Positions 33,435-48,400 of a stretch of 64,000 nucleotides of DNA are shown piece after piece; the first letter of the stretch is position 1; the number at the start of each line of letters is the position of its first letter. The position numbers and the translations under genes were made by a program. The notes below the pieces were generated by a model, which worked only from the letters and a program-made list of their open reading frames with translations, ran no database searches and was not told the DNA's origin. This DNA is from Sipunculus nudus (lineage: Eukaryota > Annelida > Sipuncula > Golfingiida > Sipunculidae), in NCBI GenBank assembly GCA_026874595.1, contig CM049317.1, positions 66,134,618 through 66,198,617 on the forward strand, written 5' to 3'.

Positions 33435-36400
33435 ATGATTAATTCGAGAATTTTACAGCGATCTTTCGGAAAATGGATACAACAAACAGGGGAAACTCGT
33501 GCATATCATCGCAGGAGAGGAATAAAAAACACAATCACGAATGGCAAGTCACAGAAAGTGAAGGCGAGAGGTGAGGGTTTCTATATGGGCGATAATGAGG
33601 AAGCTATGGGGCATGTCAAACATAACACATGTCAACATGACAGGTATTTCCATGATGTTTCATTCAAGCACACATGCTTGAATCCCCAATGCCCCATGCA
33701 GGGACAACCAATCATGGTTCAACTATAGAATTCAGTCTGCATGTCAATGTCACCTGCAAAAGTCCTATTGGTCCTTTTGGTCACCTGTTTTAACTTTTGT
33801 TATTCATTTTATCGTCATTCTTTGTGATGTCTCCTCTGTACACACATTTTCTGATCATGGTAATTATCAGTATATATGGTGTCAAGTATGTCATCCATGT
33901 CACTCTTTCTCTCACAATGTTACTCGCTGGCAATTGCGATCAGACAAATATGTACAACTAAGCTCCCAAAGTGTACAACTCACTCAGGCCAAGTTCTATT
34001 ACACCTGAATGTTGATACACTATAATTAACAATACCTCCATGCAACCAAGGCAACAAGTACCATGAGAAAGGAGAGCACTCGTGTTCAGTAATGGGAGAA
34101 AAATTTCACTTGCTAGTTTTAATGTAACAAATAACAAAAATTACACATTTTTCATTTATTATTCTTTTATTTCAGGTTTTCTGTTACATAATACATTCAT
34201 TACTAGTATTATTAAGAATATTTATTAGTTACACAAACATGTCAAATGTTGTCAGCACATGCATTGTTATAACACTTTTGGACATGACACCACCTATGAA
34301 TTCATGTTTAAGAGAAGTGGCCCCCTCACTCCTCCAATGTCACATGTTGTTCCTAAGTGGACCTTTTCACTTTCAGCCAAAGGTCAATACCAACAATCTC
34401 TGACATCACCACAGGTCACTATAATTCTTATTTTTACTGACAGGGGGCAACACATGATGTACAGATTTTTATACCCTGGCGATCCTGTGTCCTTCAAGAA
34501 GCACTTGATAGCGCAGTTGGTAGCGAGGACATCTTCAGAGTATGCAGTCGGTGGTTCAAGTCCAGTTGGATCATCATGTTTTTATATGTCATATATTGTA
34601 TACTAATCATTCACGACTCTCTTTCATTACAGATAGTTCCTGGATGGCTGCAGAGAGAATAGGACACTATAAATAGTAGAAGTCCGTACATGATTATAAT
34701 AATCACTACATGTATGTCTTTACTCTTATCCTCATAATATCTACACTCCAGTTTTTCTCTCTACCCATCAAATATATCGCCCACTTCAGGATGTTTGCTA
34801 TCCCCCATATGCACGCCCAATTCTATAGTAGCTCCCCAATTGTTTTCTGCACCAACTTGTTGTGGCATGGGGTTTTCAAAGGAGACATCTCAAAATAAAT
34901 TATGTCAGGATTTGTTAGTAAGTTGTTCAGTTAATGCAAGGTAAATTTTGACTATTGCCTTTGAAACAAATGCCAGTAATGGAGACTAACCACTATTGTT
35001 GGAGGTCTCAAGACTGGTCTTGGCATTGAGACCAGGTTCGGCCGGCCTTGGACTCAGCCTTGGTTTTGGAAGATTTTCACTTGGACTCGGGCCTTCCAGC
35101 CTCGGAGACATGACCCGAGGATGGCTTAAGGATGGTTAAGTTTGACATATTCTCTATACATACATTTGAGCTATTACTAACACCAGAATTTATCAACTAC
35201 GCAACATTTTTCTAAGTCTGTTGCGTTGCCTGTCCACTAAAGGGTTAACATGGATTGTAGCATGAAAGGATCTGTTGCATTTAGAAAGGAAATTAAACAA
35301 AACTTTCTCATGGTTTTAATATTATTATGGAGTAGGAGATGGCATATTAGTTTATTAAGAAATATAATCTTACGTAAAATGATGACATGCATAATTATGT
35401 CAAATGTCAGGTCACCATTACCATCTGATCCAATAGCAGCTTGTATCAGTGATGTAACTGAAGGTAAATGAATATACATGGATAATGTCAATCCAACTCG
35501 GTATCAAAATGTCTTGCATGGTGTGAGGTTCAGGCAGTCAGAGCAGAGACAGCACAGACTAAAGGAGACTACCCTTCTGCTGTAACAACATGTCAACTGA
35601 TCTGGAATAAAGTCAAGTGTCTACCAACCTAGTCTTGTGTCTCTCTCAACCTGTGTTACACATTGTAACAATATGCCAATGTTCGCATTATGTGGTAAGG
35701 TGAAAGGTCTGCATACAGTAATAAAATTACCATTCTTCAAAGCCTAAAGCACCTGTAGCATCAATAAGGGATTTATTTGTCCAGAGAGAATTGAATCATA
35801 AACAACCCAGTAGTCACCTTGCATTTTGTGGCAGTCCTGTATAATGCATCAGGTCTGTTTACTATTATATACAGTGAAAGCTTGTCTAACAGACACCTCA
35901 CTTAGATGGACAACTGGCTATAACAGACCAGAAAGTTAAGTCCCTTCAAAATTCCCTATATGTTATGTATAAGCGGAACCTCTGTAAGGCGGACACCTCA
36001 CTACTGCGGACAACGGACAGCAGACTTCAACTCAAACCAACATTCTAAGAGTAAATGAATTTGACAAATGCGGGCACAATACGCCACCTTCGGCGGACAC
36101 TGATCACTCGACCCGGGCAACATCAAAGGCCACCGGTACTGTTGTTGTTCTTGGGACTGGAACACAAAGGATTATGCAATCCCAAGTTGTTACCTTAATG
36201 CATGTCCATGCTCATGTCACGGTGTGATGTGCTCCTATGTTAAACACAGCAAATATGAAGCGGTAAACATCGTGTAACTTTATTTCATGGTTGATCATTC
36301 ACACGTTGCGAAGCTGCATATTTTTCGCTCGACCGCGGGGTCATTGAATTGATTAAACACCTACCGATTACCCATGCGTCCCTGATCTCACCACACAGTA

Positions 36401-39400
36401 TCTAACTGTAAAATTAGCCACTTTGTTATTGCAGGCTGTTTGATATTAATTTATCGGTTTTGCTCAGTATATCTCAAACTGATCTGCTCAGTGTCAAACA
36501 TCTGCTTGCTCTGTAGCTGTTTGTACCGTGTCGCCGTGCACAAGCTCCTCGGGGTTTGTTTAATCTCGGGTGCCTTCAACATTAAAGCAAATCAAACCAA
36601 ACAACCATCATCAAAAAAAAGTTTTATTTATAAATGCTAAAGCTACATTTACCTATAAAAACGAATGTTCCTAGGTTCGTAGCCATTACAATCTACGCAT
36701 TATCAACGTCATCATTATTTTTGAGATTATCAAATTTGGCCAGCTGAACAAGGAGAGTTTTAGGCAATGCCACCAGGTGGCACCACAGGTACACCTGGGC
36801 GGTAGATTATGCTATCTGAGAAAGCCAAGCTTATTCGACTGAGTGAATCAGCGAAAAAGAGCGTACCCGAGTATATGAACATTGTTTTCACGGATGTATC
36901 CATAGACTTTTCTCCTTATATTATTCACTACTTGAGATAAGTAAAAATAATCACAGTTTATATATGGATATTAAATGCATAATGTGTGCATGAATATGTT
37001 GTACATATACATGAAACTGATATAATACAGTAAACACGTTCTTGCAGCTGTTCGTTGTCTTTATTTATAATCCACCAGTTATCAACCAAGGTCAACCTGC
37101 CTAATAAGGATACCTCACTAATAAGGACAAAATGATGGAGTCCCTTGACTGTCCTCTTTAGACAGGTTTCACTGTACATGTATATTTTCACTTCCTAGGT
37201 GCAAAATAGTGCTGTGAATTAGACAGTTATGTTTTTCACTGGTCAAGTATCCAATTCATGTACATAGATGTACCAAACATGATTAAAATCAATGGAAATA
37301 TGTTAAATCGCAGAGTTGTGGATGGAGTGATATAATCATAGGTAACTGCAGGGGTAATCTATGAACTCCACATTGCACCATTCACTATAGAACAAGTGGC
37401 CAATGGGCCATGAGGCTCAGCTGAATTTGACATACAGGTGATGCATGTATTAATTATTAATGTGATGATCTGGTGAAAAACATTTGTTAAGGAACAGTGA
37501 ATGATGGATAGAATGACTTGTAGAGTGCTCAAAATCAGATGTTTTGTCCATATTTGCCTGAGACCTCCTTGAATTTTAAGTTTGAAGGTTCTAGGTCCAA
37601 CCTTAATGATTTTGCCCATCTGACATACACAGTACTAAAATCATGTTTTCTCCTAGCTCACAGAATATATGTCACAGTGAACTAATTTCAAGATTCAAAG
37701 GAGATTTGCCAAGGTCCTCCCTGGATATTTAATGATAGAAGGTTCTAGGTCCAACAGTTAAGTTTTGATGCCTGTGAGACTGGCTGGGTGCTCCAAATCA
37801 TGTTTTTTGCCAGTAGTTCAATGGATATAGGTCACAGTGCCCTAATTTTATGTTTCCGTAGTCTTTGCCCAGGACTTCCCAAAATGTCACAATAGAAGAT
37901 TCCAGGACTAATGGATACAATCTGTGCCCTGTCTGACTGTCTTGGTGCTCAAAATTCTGTTTTCAGCCCATAGGTTGCAGAATATAGGTCACTGTGACTT
38001 AATTTCAGGGTTCCTAGGAGATTTGCCCAGAACTCCCCTGGGTGTTGCATTAGAAGATTCTAGGCCCAACAGATTTTATTTGTGCCCATCTGACATTTGA
38101 GGTGCTCATATGACATCTTTTTTCTATAGGTCCAAGAATATAGGTCACAGAGACCTAGTTTCATGTTTCCATATGGACATTTACCCAGGACCTCCCAAAA
38201 AGTTGTGTTAGAAGATTCTAGGCCTAATTGATATAATTTGTGCTCTGTCTGACTGTCTAGTTGCTCAGAATCATGTAATTGGCCCATAGGTTGCAGAATA
38301 TAGGTCAGGTTGACCTTATTCCAGGTTTCCAAGGATATTTGCTCAGGACCTCTTTCTGGTTCTTACAGTTATGATTTGTGCCCTGTTAACGTCCAGTTGG
38401 CCATATAGATGCTGGACAAAGGGGATAGCTATAGCTCAGATGACTTACAGTCAAATGAGCTAAAAAGCAATTGAGGAGTCCATTCCTGTGAGCTTACCAG
38501 AATTCAGACTTTAAATCTTAGTTGTATGGAATCTGACTTCGTTTGTGGTGACAGGGGTGGTGACTTGGCCCCGGCCATGGAGTGACTCAGACTTGGACAA
38601 GGCCTCGGATGGTAGTGACTGGACTACAACATTGATAACCAATTGTTGGTATGGCATACCTTAGTCAGTTATACTTTCATTTGCCTCACTTGGGAACTGG
38701 ATTCAGCATTGAAAATTTTTATAGAAGCTCTAAATTACCTGAACTTTCTATAGCCAATATTAAATACAAATAATTACATACATTTCCATAAAAATATATT
38801 GTCTGACTTGCAAGATACTGGCAAAACAATTATGGGATTATAGATTTTGTTTAACAAGTAAAAATAATTAATATATGGCCAGTGGAAGCTATTTTTTTTT
38901 GCAAAAGCTGGAGTTTAACCCTTTAAATCAAGATAGTGTCTTATGTTCAACTTAGTACATGTACAATGAATTCTGTGCAATAAAATCAACCATGGGGCTT
39001 ACAGAAAGTGGTCTGAATTCACAAGTGGTCTTACTAGACAAATCGGTTGTAACCAATATGAATGCTATGGGTTTACTCAAGGGTGGTTTTTATTCACAGG
39101 TTTTACTAGACAGGTGGTCTTTCAAACAGGTTCCACTGTATTTCAGAAGGTTCCAAAGGGAGAAGTTTCACAGAAGTTCAGGCTGCATGTCGTGAGGAAG
39201 CAAAGCGATGTGTTCTGGTACAGTTACCACAGGATCGTATACCAGGCCTAGTGTCTCATTGTCAGATGTTTGGTCCGGTAAAACAGCTGCATCTGTTCAC
39301 CTCTGGGGAAAGGGTTTGTATCAAAATTTACACTTCTTGTTTATCAAGGGAAGAACCACTGCTAGGCTGGTTCTTTCTGGAATTGTAAACAAAACCAAAA

Positions 39401-42400
39401 GATTATCAGTAAGTAATCTTATTTGTATCTGGCAACACAGTTTTGCAGATACTATGTTTTTGACCAGGTTCCACCGCCATCTCCACTCCCAACATCTCCA
39501 CTGCCACAGTGTTTGTTTCTTGAGATCTCCTCTGAGACCCTTTGGCTGATCTTTCTGAAACCTAGCAGAGTTATCCGCTCACCTGTGTAGTTGTGCTTAA
39601 CAAAGACACCTGCAATCCTTTATGTGCAGTATGGACCTGAGTGTCTTTGTGATAACAACCCATATCTCAGGAGTGGTTCAATGTACTGAGCTGAAATTTT
39701 GCATGTACATAGTTCTTGGATTTCTCTATCTTGTATTCGAGACTGGTGGTGTCGTCTACAGTCATATTCAGCTCAGCTGACTATTAGTCATCTGAGCTAT
39801 TGTTGTGGTCCTTGTCCATCGTCTGTCTGGCCATCTGGATGTTTTGAAACTATTGAACTCACAAATCCAAAATTTTGAATACAGTTAAATGTGCCCAAAA
39901 TCTCCTACCATACCAAAATTTGGCTACTAGGGCTATGTTCCTTTGAGGTATTAAGGAAAAACCTCATTTTCCATTTAAAAACTCATGGTTACACCTCAAG
40001 ACTGCCTTATATCAAAACCACTAATCTGTTTTCAATCATATTTAGCATGCTTATTCTTCCATACATTTTCTGTGTTCATACAATTTTATAATTGTTATTA
40101 TTATTTTAATGATTTTCAAAACCACTGTCAATTGTAATGTAGATTCCTTGGAACAGTTTTTGTCAGAGCCATTGATGATCATACTGATTCTTATTAGAGT
40201 TATTAATAGTTAATTATTTTAGTCAGATAATGCTTCTCATTTTGAAGGCATTTAACAAAGAGATGGATCTGCACTCACTTCCTTTATGTTGTGTTATATA
40301 GAACAAAGTTGTAGAAACACACTGCAAAGAGCTGTTTCATATTAAATGCAAGGACAATGTATTGAGTGCAGAGAATTCTGCCATTAGATCAAAGGCAATG
40401 AAACAGGTCATGAGAAAATCTAAACCCCAACTATAACATTGTTCATGAACATATAATTTTGATTATATAAAGCAAAATGGCAACAGTCATATAAAATATA
40501 AAGAAATAATTGACGACAATAATATGTAAACGTTGTTAAAGTTTTAATTTATGATTACAGTAATTTGTTTACCCCACTTTTTTATTACTGTATTCTGGTA
40601 ATTGATTTATTTTATTTTATTAAAGAATATTTTGCACACAGAATTATACACTGGTGGAGTTCAGTGAGCCTGATGCAGCACGCCATCTGGTGGCTAACTG
40701 TGTACACTATCCCAGTGATGACAGAGTTTCAGTACCAAGTAGATTCCTCTGGATGCCAGATCAGCTTCGGTGTAAAGGAGGAAAGATTGGGCATGTGAGG
40801 GTGACAACAGAGAGCAAACGTCCTCCCCTGGAGCATCAACTTATGACTGCCAATTCAGTGAGTCTGAATTTTTTTGTGTTTGTGTTTGTAATTTTAGTGC
40901 TGTAAAAAATCAGGAAATATATTTACTCACTTAACATAAGAATTGCTGAAGCTAGAGACTTTTTTCAGAGATATAACTTCTTTTACTCAAGATTCAATTG
41001 TATACGGGAAATTAGATTTGAATTTTTTCAAATTTAGTAAGTTATTCCTATAAATATAAAATCAGTACCTTAAATTTTGCCCAGATTTGGCCATTACACA
41101 TTTTTTCCCTGTAAGCACTGTTGATTTGATTTTCATATCATAGACATGTTAGGTTTTCAGCTTCTAAATTATGAAATTTGAAAGGAATTGAATCAAACTG
41201 TAGCTTTTATTAAAGTTTTTATGAGACCATGTCACACCTAGGCCTCCTCTCTTATATGACCCCTTGTTGACCTTTCAGGCCAATTATGCATGCTTGAAGT
41301 GAGGCATACTCTGCAGCCAGCTAACTCTTGGGTGGCTTCAGCTGAATTTAAATGTCCAACCCCTCTCCTCTAGTAGTTGTTTTGGCCCAATACATAACAA
41401 TAAATAATAATTAAAAAATTTGTTTATAATAACAATTTTGAGAAAAAAAATTATGGAAAAGGAATTTTATAGTTAATAAGTTACAGGGAATTACTTTGCT
41501 ATTACTGATGTTTTATGGATCTTCCATGGATTGCCAAAAATGTATTCCAAATGACACCATGCAGTCAATGTTGGTATTTTTCCTTTCAATCATAAAAATG
41601 AAAAATAAATAATTAAAACGAAATTATTTATTATTAGGGATTATATGAAGCAAATTAATGATAGACAAGGATGCAGGTGATTATATTAAATTAATCTGAA
41701 TTTCCAGTTTTTTCCAGGTGTTTCATTTGTTGGTTTATATTTATTATACAATTTTAAAAAATATTGAAATATGTCAAAAATTTAAAATATTACTCAGACA
41801 AGTGCTCATTAAAGATTACAATTTGTTTAACAAATGACATTTAGACTCATGGCTGTATCAGCTGTTACATGATACTAGGTAAATAATAAAAATTTATAGT
41901 CCTGATTCCTTTATTTCAGTTAATAAAATTAACATTCCCAACTCCAGTTTGCTCCTTGTATAATATATTGGGTGTTTTGATCCTTGGGTAATTGTTAACA
42001 CATGTATTAGTTTCATAGCTGAGATTACTTTTTTCTGATACATGTTTAAAAAAATAAAAATATTCTAATGTGAAAAAAAATCAGATCTTGGACAAGTTTT
42101 CATTAAGATGAGATAAGCCTTTATTAATCATGCAAGGCAAGAAATTCAGTTCGCAAGCATTAACTACACATGCATAGACACCTACAGGTATTGTACATGA
42201 ATCAAGTACAGACATTATAGCACATCACAGACAATTATAGCACATCATTGTCATTATATAAGCCATATATCACAGGCTTAAAAGCACTACAGAGGTATTA
42301 TACATACACAAGAGTGTGCATATCTATACTACATCATTATATATACAATTCCTATATGACTTAAGTCACAGTGCTTTCTGTACCATTTAACAATCTAATA

Positions 42401-45400
42401 CTAGTGGGTTTGAAATTTTCCTGTATCTTTCGGTGTGGCAGTGTTCCACCCTTAGTCTTTTTCCTGACCTCAGGGTATCATATAAAAAAGACAGTTCATG
42501 TGTAGAATCAGCCCTGATAGACTGTTCCTTTTGTGTGACACAGCAGCAATAGAGTTCAGCAGTTTTACATTCTTGAGACCCAACTTTTTCCCTGCATGAA
42601 CAATTCTTCAAAGTTTGTTTTTAGATGCTGCATTGCAATTTCCAAACCAGCTTGTAATGCAGAATGCTAATAATTGTCATGAGTGTCTTGCTACATTTAG
42701 TGTGTAGACAGTGATGTGACAGTATTCAAAGGTGAATATAATAGTTTTTTTAGCCCTCAGCCCTTAGGCTGATGGGCTATTGTCGTCACCCAAGCTGTCC
42801 GTCCGTCCGGTGTCCATTAACTTTTACCTTGTGAGCAGGATATCTCTAAAAGTATTCACTGTAGGAATTTTATTTCTTCGGTGAAGATGTATCTCAACAA
42901 AATCACGGTCAAGTTCGAAGATGGGTGACCTTGACCTATTTTTCTGTGTTTTAGAGCCGATTATAGAAAAACACTTAGAAGCTTATTTCTCAGGAACCAT
43001 TGGTTGGATTTTCACAAAACTTACTATGATTATAGGGACTGATGGTCTGAACCTGCTACGTAAGTTGGGGGGGGGGGCACCTTCAATTCCTGATTTTTAA
43101 TGAAGTTTCCTTGGATTTTTCCACTTTGGCCTTGTGAGCAGGATAACTCTAAAAGGATTCACCGTAGGAATTTTATTTCTTCAGTGAAGATGTATCTCAA
43201 CAAAATCACGGTCAAGTTCGAAGATGGGTGACCTTGACCTATTTTTCTGTGTTTTAGAGCCGATTATAGAAAAACACTTAGAAGCTTATTTCTCAGGAAC
43301 CATTGGTTGGATTTTCACAAAACTTACTATGATAATAGGGACTGATGGTCTGTACCTGCTGCACAAGTAAGAGGGGCCACCTACAATTTCTGATTTTTAA
43401 TGAATTTTCCTCGGATTTTCCGACTTGGGCCTTGTGAGCGGAATAACTCTAAAGGATTCACTGTAGGAATTTTATTTCTTTGGTGATGATGTATATTGAC
43501 AAAATCTTGGTCAGGTTCCAAGATGGGTGACCTTGACCAATTTTTCTACATTTTAGAGCCGATTATAGAAAAAGTTTTGAAGCTTATTTCTCAGGAACCA
43601 ATGGGTAGATTTTTACAGAACTTACTATGATCCTAGGGACTGATTGTCTGTACCTTCTGCACCTTGACCTACTTTTCAAGGTCACATTGCTTAGAATAGA
43701 GTAAAACTTAGGAGCTTATTTCTCAGGAAGCATTTGGTGGATCGTAATGAAACATGGTACATACCTCTACAGTTTAAATTTATAACTGAGACATGTACAG
43801 ATATACATCAATGGGAGAACAAATATTTAATACTTGTTAGTGTTACCATCTATAAACACTGTTCTTTTGGCTGAGGGCTTTTGTCAGCTTCTGCTGATAT
43901 TCTAGTTATAAATTAAAGCCATAAGGCAAGGTAATTATGATCATTATTTAAATTTGTAAAATTCGTTTATCCTGGATTCTCAACAGTTTTGTTTGACTGA
44001 AACTGCATAAATACAAGACATTGAGTGTATACTTTGTAATTGTATTTCAATATTAATACAAATATTCAATAGTTCCATCATGAATATGAATATAAATACT
44101 TCTATAACTATTAAAAAAGAAAGTATTTGAATGCGAGTGCAAATACTTTCAAAATGTATTCATGAATGCATTCATTAATATTATAATATTAACTAAATAA
44201 TCATTTATTTCAATTATATTATTAAAAAAATCTTTTCAGATGATACTGTTAGTATTTTTTAGTTTAAATCATATTTGGCCAAATAATTGCAATTAATTTT
44301 TAATAAATTGTTAAAATCTCATATCATTAGTGCTACTGCTACACTTGGGTAAAGTAACCTGTAATTAAAAATAACTCCTTTGTAAAAAGCATTATAATTA
44401 ACATGACTTATAGTGGACATTTTTTTTTCAAATACTTATGCTGCAATGTAGATAAACTAACTAGGCCAAGTCAAAACCAATGTGACAATTGTACACCATT
44501 TCCAACTGTAAATGATATAAATGACATCAATTCTCATCCCAGTCTCCAAGGATATTATCAAAGTTTTACATAACTTGATTTAAACACCATCAACTCATAA
44601 TACAGCTTATATTACCACACAAAACCAGCATTTGCCTACCTCCTCTTCCAAATCATATTTTGTCATTATGTATAACAGTGCCGTGTCCCATGGGTCCCTT
44701 GTTTTAAGTTATTAGCATAAATATAATTCAGTACCTTAAATTTTTTCCAACTTTGACCATGGCACTTTTTTTTACTGTAAGTACATTTGATTTAATTTTC
44801 ACAGCAGGTACACATAATTAATTATTCTGTTAATTTTAAAATTAAAGCTCAAAAGAAAGCTAGTTATTGAAGTTTCTTTCATACTGCCCACTTCTGGTCA
44901 CTTAAGCCCTGCCTGGGTAATCTTATTAGTGATGCAACACTGGTCCAGCACTCCTGCTGTCACAGGTGTACAGCTATTCTTATTTCACCCCCCCCCCCCC
45001 CCACCAAGTGTTTTGCAATAATCATTATTGTTCAAACAGTATTTCTATAGTTGTAAAGCTGCTTCCACTTCATTGTACAAAACATTTCTTGAGTAATCCA
45101 GAAGATGCCATGCTGTGGTAATGTAGCATTTTTAGCTCAGCTGATTTTCAGTCAGGCTGTGCTATAGCAATGGGTCTTCCATCTGTCCATCCGATGGCTG
45201 GCCATCTGTCTGTTAGCAGGGCACAAATTGTACCCGTAAGGGCAAGGATCATGAAACCTATCCAGTCTGAGAGGTTCTAAAAAGATCTGAAATTAGGTCC
45301 TTGTGACAGGGTGCAAAAACCCCCCAGAATTAATTCTTATAGCCAAAACTTTCATCCCACACCTTCCATCTTTCACATATGGCTCACCTACTAACAGGGG

Positions 45401-48400
45401 AAGAACAATAATTATTTTGAGGTCACAAGGTCAAAGGTCAATAACACAGGACCTCCTTCTTTGAAAAGCTTGCGGATGCATTTTAAGCCAAAATTTTCAT
45501 CCCAAACCTTCCATCTTTCACACATGGCTCACCTACCTAAATGGGAAGAACCATAATTATTTTGAAGTCACAAGGTCAAGGGTCAAGACCACAGGAATAA
45601 CTTCTTTGAAAAGCTTGTGGATGCAATTAAAGTCGAACTTTTCATCCCAAACCTTTGATCTTTCACATATGGCTCACCTACCAAGTGGGAGGAGAATCCT
45701 AGGTTTTGAGGTGACAAGGTCAAAGGTCAAGGTCACAGAATCCACTTCTTTAAAAGGCTGTGGACACATTTCAAGCTAGACTTTTCTTCCAAACCTTCCA
45801 GCATTGACATATCGCTTCTCTGCCAACAGGGGAAAAGACATGTTGATTTTTAGGTCAAAGGTCAAGTTCACCACATCCATTATGTGGAGTCTTTTTAAAG
45901 GCAAACTTTTCAACCTATACCTTCCATCTGTTTTATATGGCCTACCAATAGGGGAATGACCCTAATGCTGTTGATTTCAAAAGGTCAGAAGTCAAGGTCA
46001 CAGTACTAAATTGTCTCAAATGCTTTTGAACATTTTTCAAGCTAAACTGTTTATCTTTCACATATGCCCCATCTATGCATTGCTCAATTTGATTCAAACT
46101 TCATATTTATGGGTCTTTTTGCTTGAAGAAATAAATTATTTATTTTAGAGTCAACTGGTCAGAAGGTTAAAGGTTGCAGGTCAAAGTTATTCACACATTG
46201 GTTGCCAAGTGATAACTCAAGTTTTAAGTGGTTAGTAGTTTAAGTGGTTTGTAGTTACCCATCACTGTTGTAAGGATCCAATTAATATGTGGACAAAAGG
46301 TCAAGGTCATAGGTCAGGGATGTTTACAGTAAAAACTTACTTTGTAGACCATCTCTACTTTTCTTGCATATACCATTGCACTCCAGCAGGTACATTTCAC
46401 TGTGTGGCCGTATTTGTGAGTGACACTTGTGATATATGATTCCCTTTGTATCAGCCCTTTGAAGGATAAGAACATTGTTAGTGCATAACAAAAACACTCT
46501 GTTGCCAGATAGGCTTAAGACTTAGAGTATTAGCTACTGAATGATAAGATGATGGGAACATTTTGCATTTTATTTTACGGAATCATAGTAATAAACTTAG
46601 TTTCCTAGATATCTAAATATTTTTTTAATACAAATCATCAGATATACCAGTAAGTGTTGTCTGATAATTTGTGGGTCTGTACCTGGATTTAGGATGGCCT
46701 ATTTGCCAGGTTTTGCAGTTCATCTACCCTGCTGACCCCACTTAAAAGCAAGGTGATAATAAAAAAATATTGGTCTTACACTTTTTACATTTGCTTGTCG
46801 AAAAATATGATATGACAGCTCTCCAACCTGATCATGCCTTTTGAATTGTTTTGGACATTCATTAATGTAACATTCTTTGGAGAAATTGCCAAAAGTTTGG
46901 TCTCTTATCGGAGTTTGTGTGTAATCAAATGTCAGCTTGTCAGAAATCCATTATGTCTGCTAGGTAGCCACCTTAGAAATCCTTTTTTTTTTGTTTAATG
47001 TTTGGTCCTGTTTAGAGGATGTTTGTTGTCGGATTTCAGACCTGACAGAAATCCAGATGTGGCCACCAGGTAGCCATTTTAAATTTCTTTTGAACATATT
47101 ATCTCATGAACTGACAAAGTGAATGCATTGGGACATATATTAATGTAATCTTGCAAAGGATTGGGTCAAAGATTTCATTAAAAACATGACCATCATATAA
47201 GAAAGTTGGTTTGTATTGCAATAAAATTCATACAGAAGCATCCATTTCTCAAGAATTCTTGCATTGGTTTTCTTGATTTTTAGCTCAGCTGACTTTCAGT
47301 CATGCTGGGCTATAGCGATGGGTCTTTGTCCGGCGTCCTTCCGTCTGTCCGTCCGGCCGTCCGGCGGGCTGTCCGTCAGTTAGCAGGGCAAAAATCGTAA
47401 CCATAGGGGCTAGGGCCATGAACCCTATACAGTCTTAGAGGTTCTAAAAAGATCTCCTTGCAAACCTGAAATTAGGTCACTGCGACCTATATTCTCAAAG
47501 TTATGGGGTGTGTTTGCACCCCCCAGAAATAATTGTTTTAGCCAAAATTTTCATCCTAAACCTTCCATCTTTCACATACAGCTCACCTACCAACAAGGGA
47601 AGAACCATAATTATTTTGAGGTCAAAGGTCAAGGTCACAGAACCAACTTCTTTGAAAAGCCTCAGGATGCATTTTAAGCCAAACCTTTCATCCCAATTCT
47701 TTGATCTTTCACATATAGCTCACCTACTAAGTGGGAGAAGAATCCTATAGATGTTGAGGTCACAAGGTCAAAGGTCAGGGTCACAGGATCCACTTCATAG
47801 AAAAGGGTGTGGACACATTTCAAGCTAGACCTTTCATTCCAAACCTTTCAGCACTGATATCGCTTCTCTGCCAACAGGGGAAAAGACATGTTGATTTTGA
47901 GGTCAAAGGTCAAGTTCACAACACCCTCTTCTTGCGTGGAGTCATTTTCAGCAAACTTTTCAATCTATACTTTCCATCTGTCATATATGGCTTACCTACC
48001 AATAGGAGAAGAAGCCTATTGATGTTGAGTTCAAAAGGTCAAAGGTCAAGGTCACAGTATTGTTCTAAATGCTTGTGAACATATTTCAAGTGAAACTGTT
48101 CAACCCAAACCTTCAGTCTTTCACATATGCCCCATCTATGCATTGCTGAATTTGATTCAAACTTCATATTTATGGGTCTTTTTGCATGAAGAAATAACTA
48201 ATTGATTTTGAGGTCAGCTGGTCAGGAGGTTAAAGGTTGCAGGTCTAAGTTATTCACTCATTGGTTGCCAAGTAATTACACCCGGCCAGATGTAAGTGGT
48301 TAGTAGTTACCCATCATTTAGAAAGAATCCAGTTGATATGTGGGCAAAAGGCCAAGGTCATAGGTCAGGGATGTTCACAATAACTTATTTTGTAGACCAT

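Larger units (their letters stand above)
33571..39146. other. MTPAP intron 1, repeat-rich
   Basis: Contains a tRNA-derived fragment, four CAGTG-family TIR elements and the 157-bp tandem array, listed separately. Open frames at 34259-34606 and 36440-36640 are not convincing genes. Confidence 0.55.

Noticed and set aside
39208-39549. 113-codon frame overlapping MTPAP exon 2
   Set aside because: It is in another frame; only the frame giving FTEVQAACREEAKRC matches MTPAP.
42838-43765. CRISPR-like reading of regularly spaced repeats
   Set aside because: Units of about 300 bp diverge along their whole length with no repeat-spacer pattern, in an animal intron.
47508-48078. 80- and 89-codon frames in the 47-48 kb repeat
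   Set aside because: They lie inside the tandem repeat and cross unit boundaries; similar frames are broken in the sister copy.
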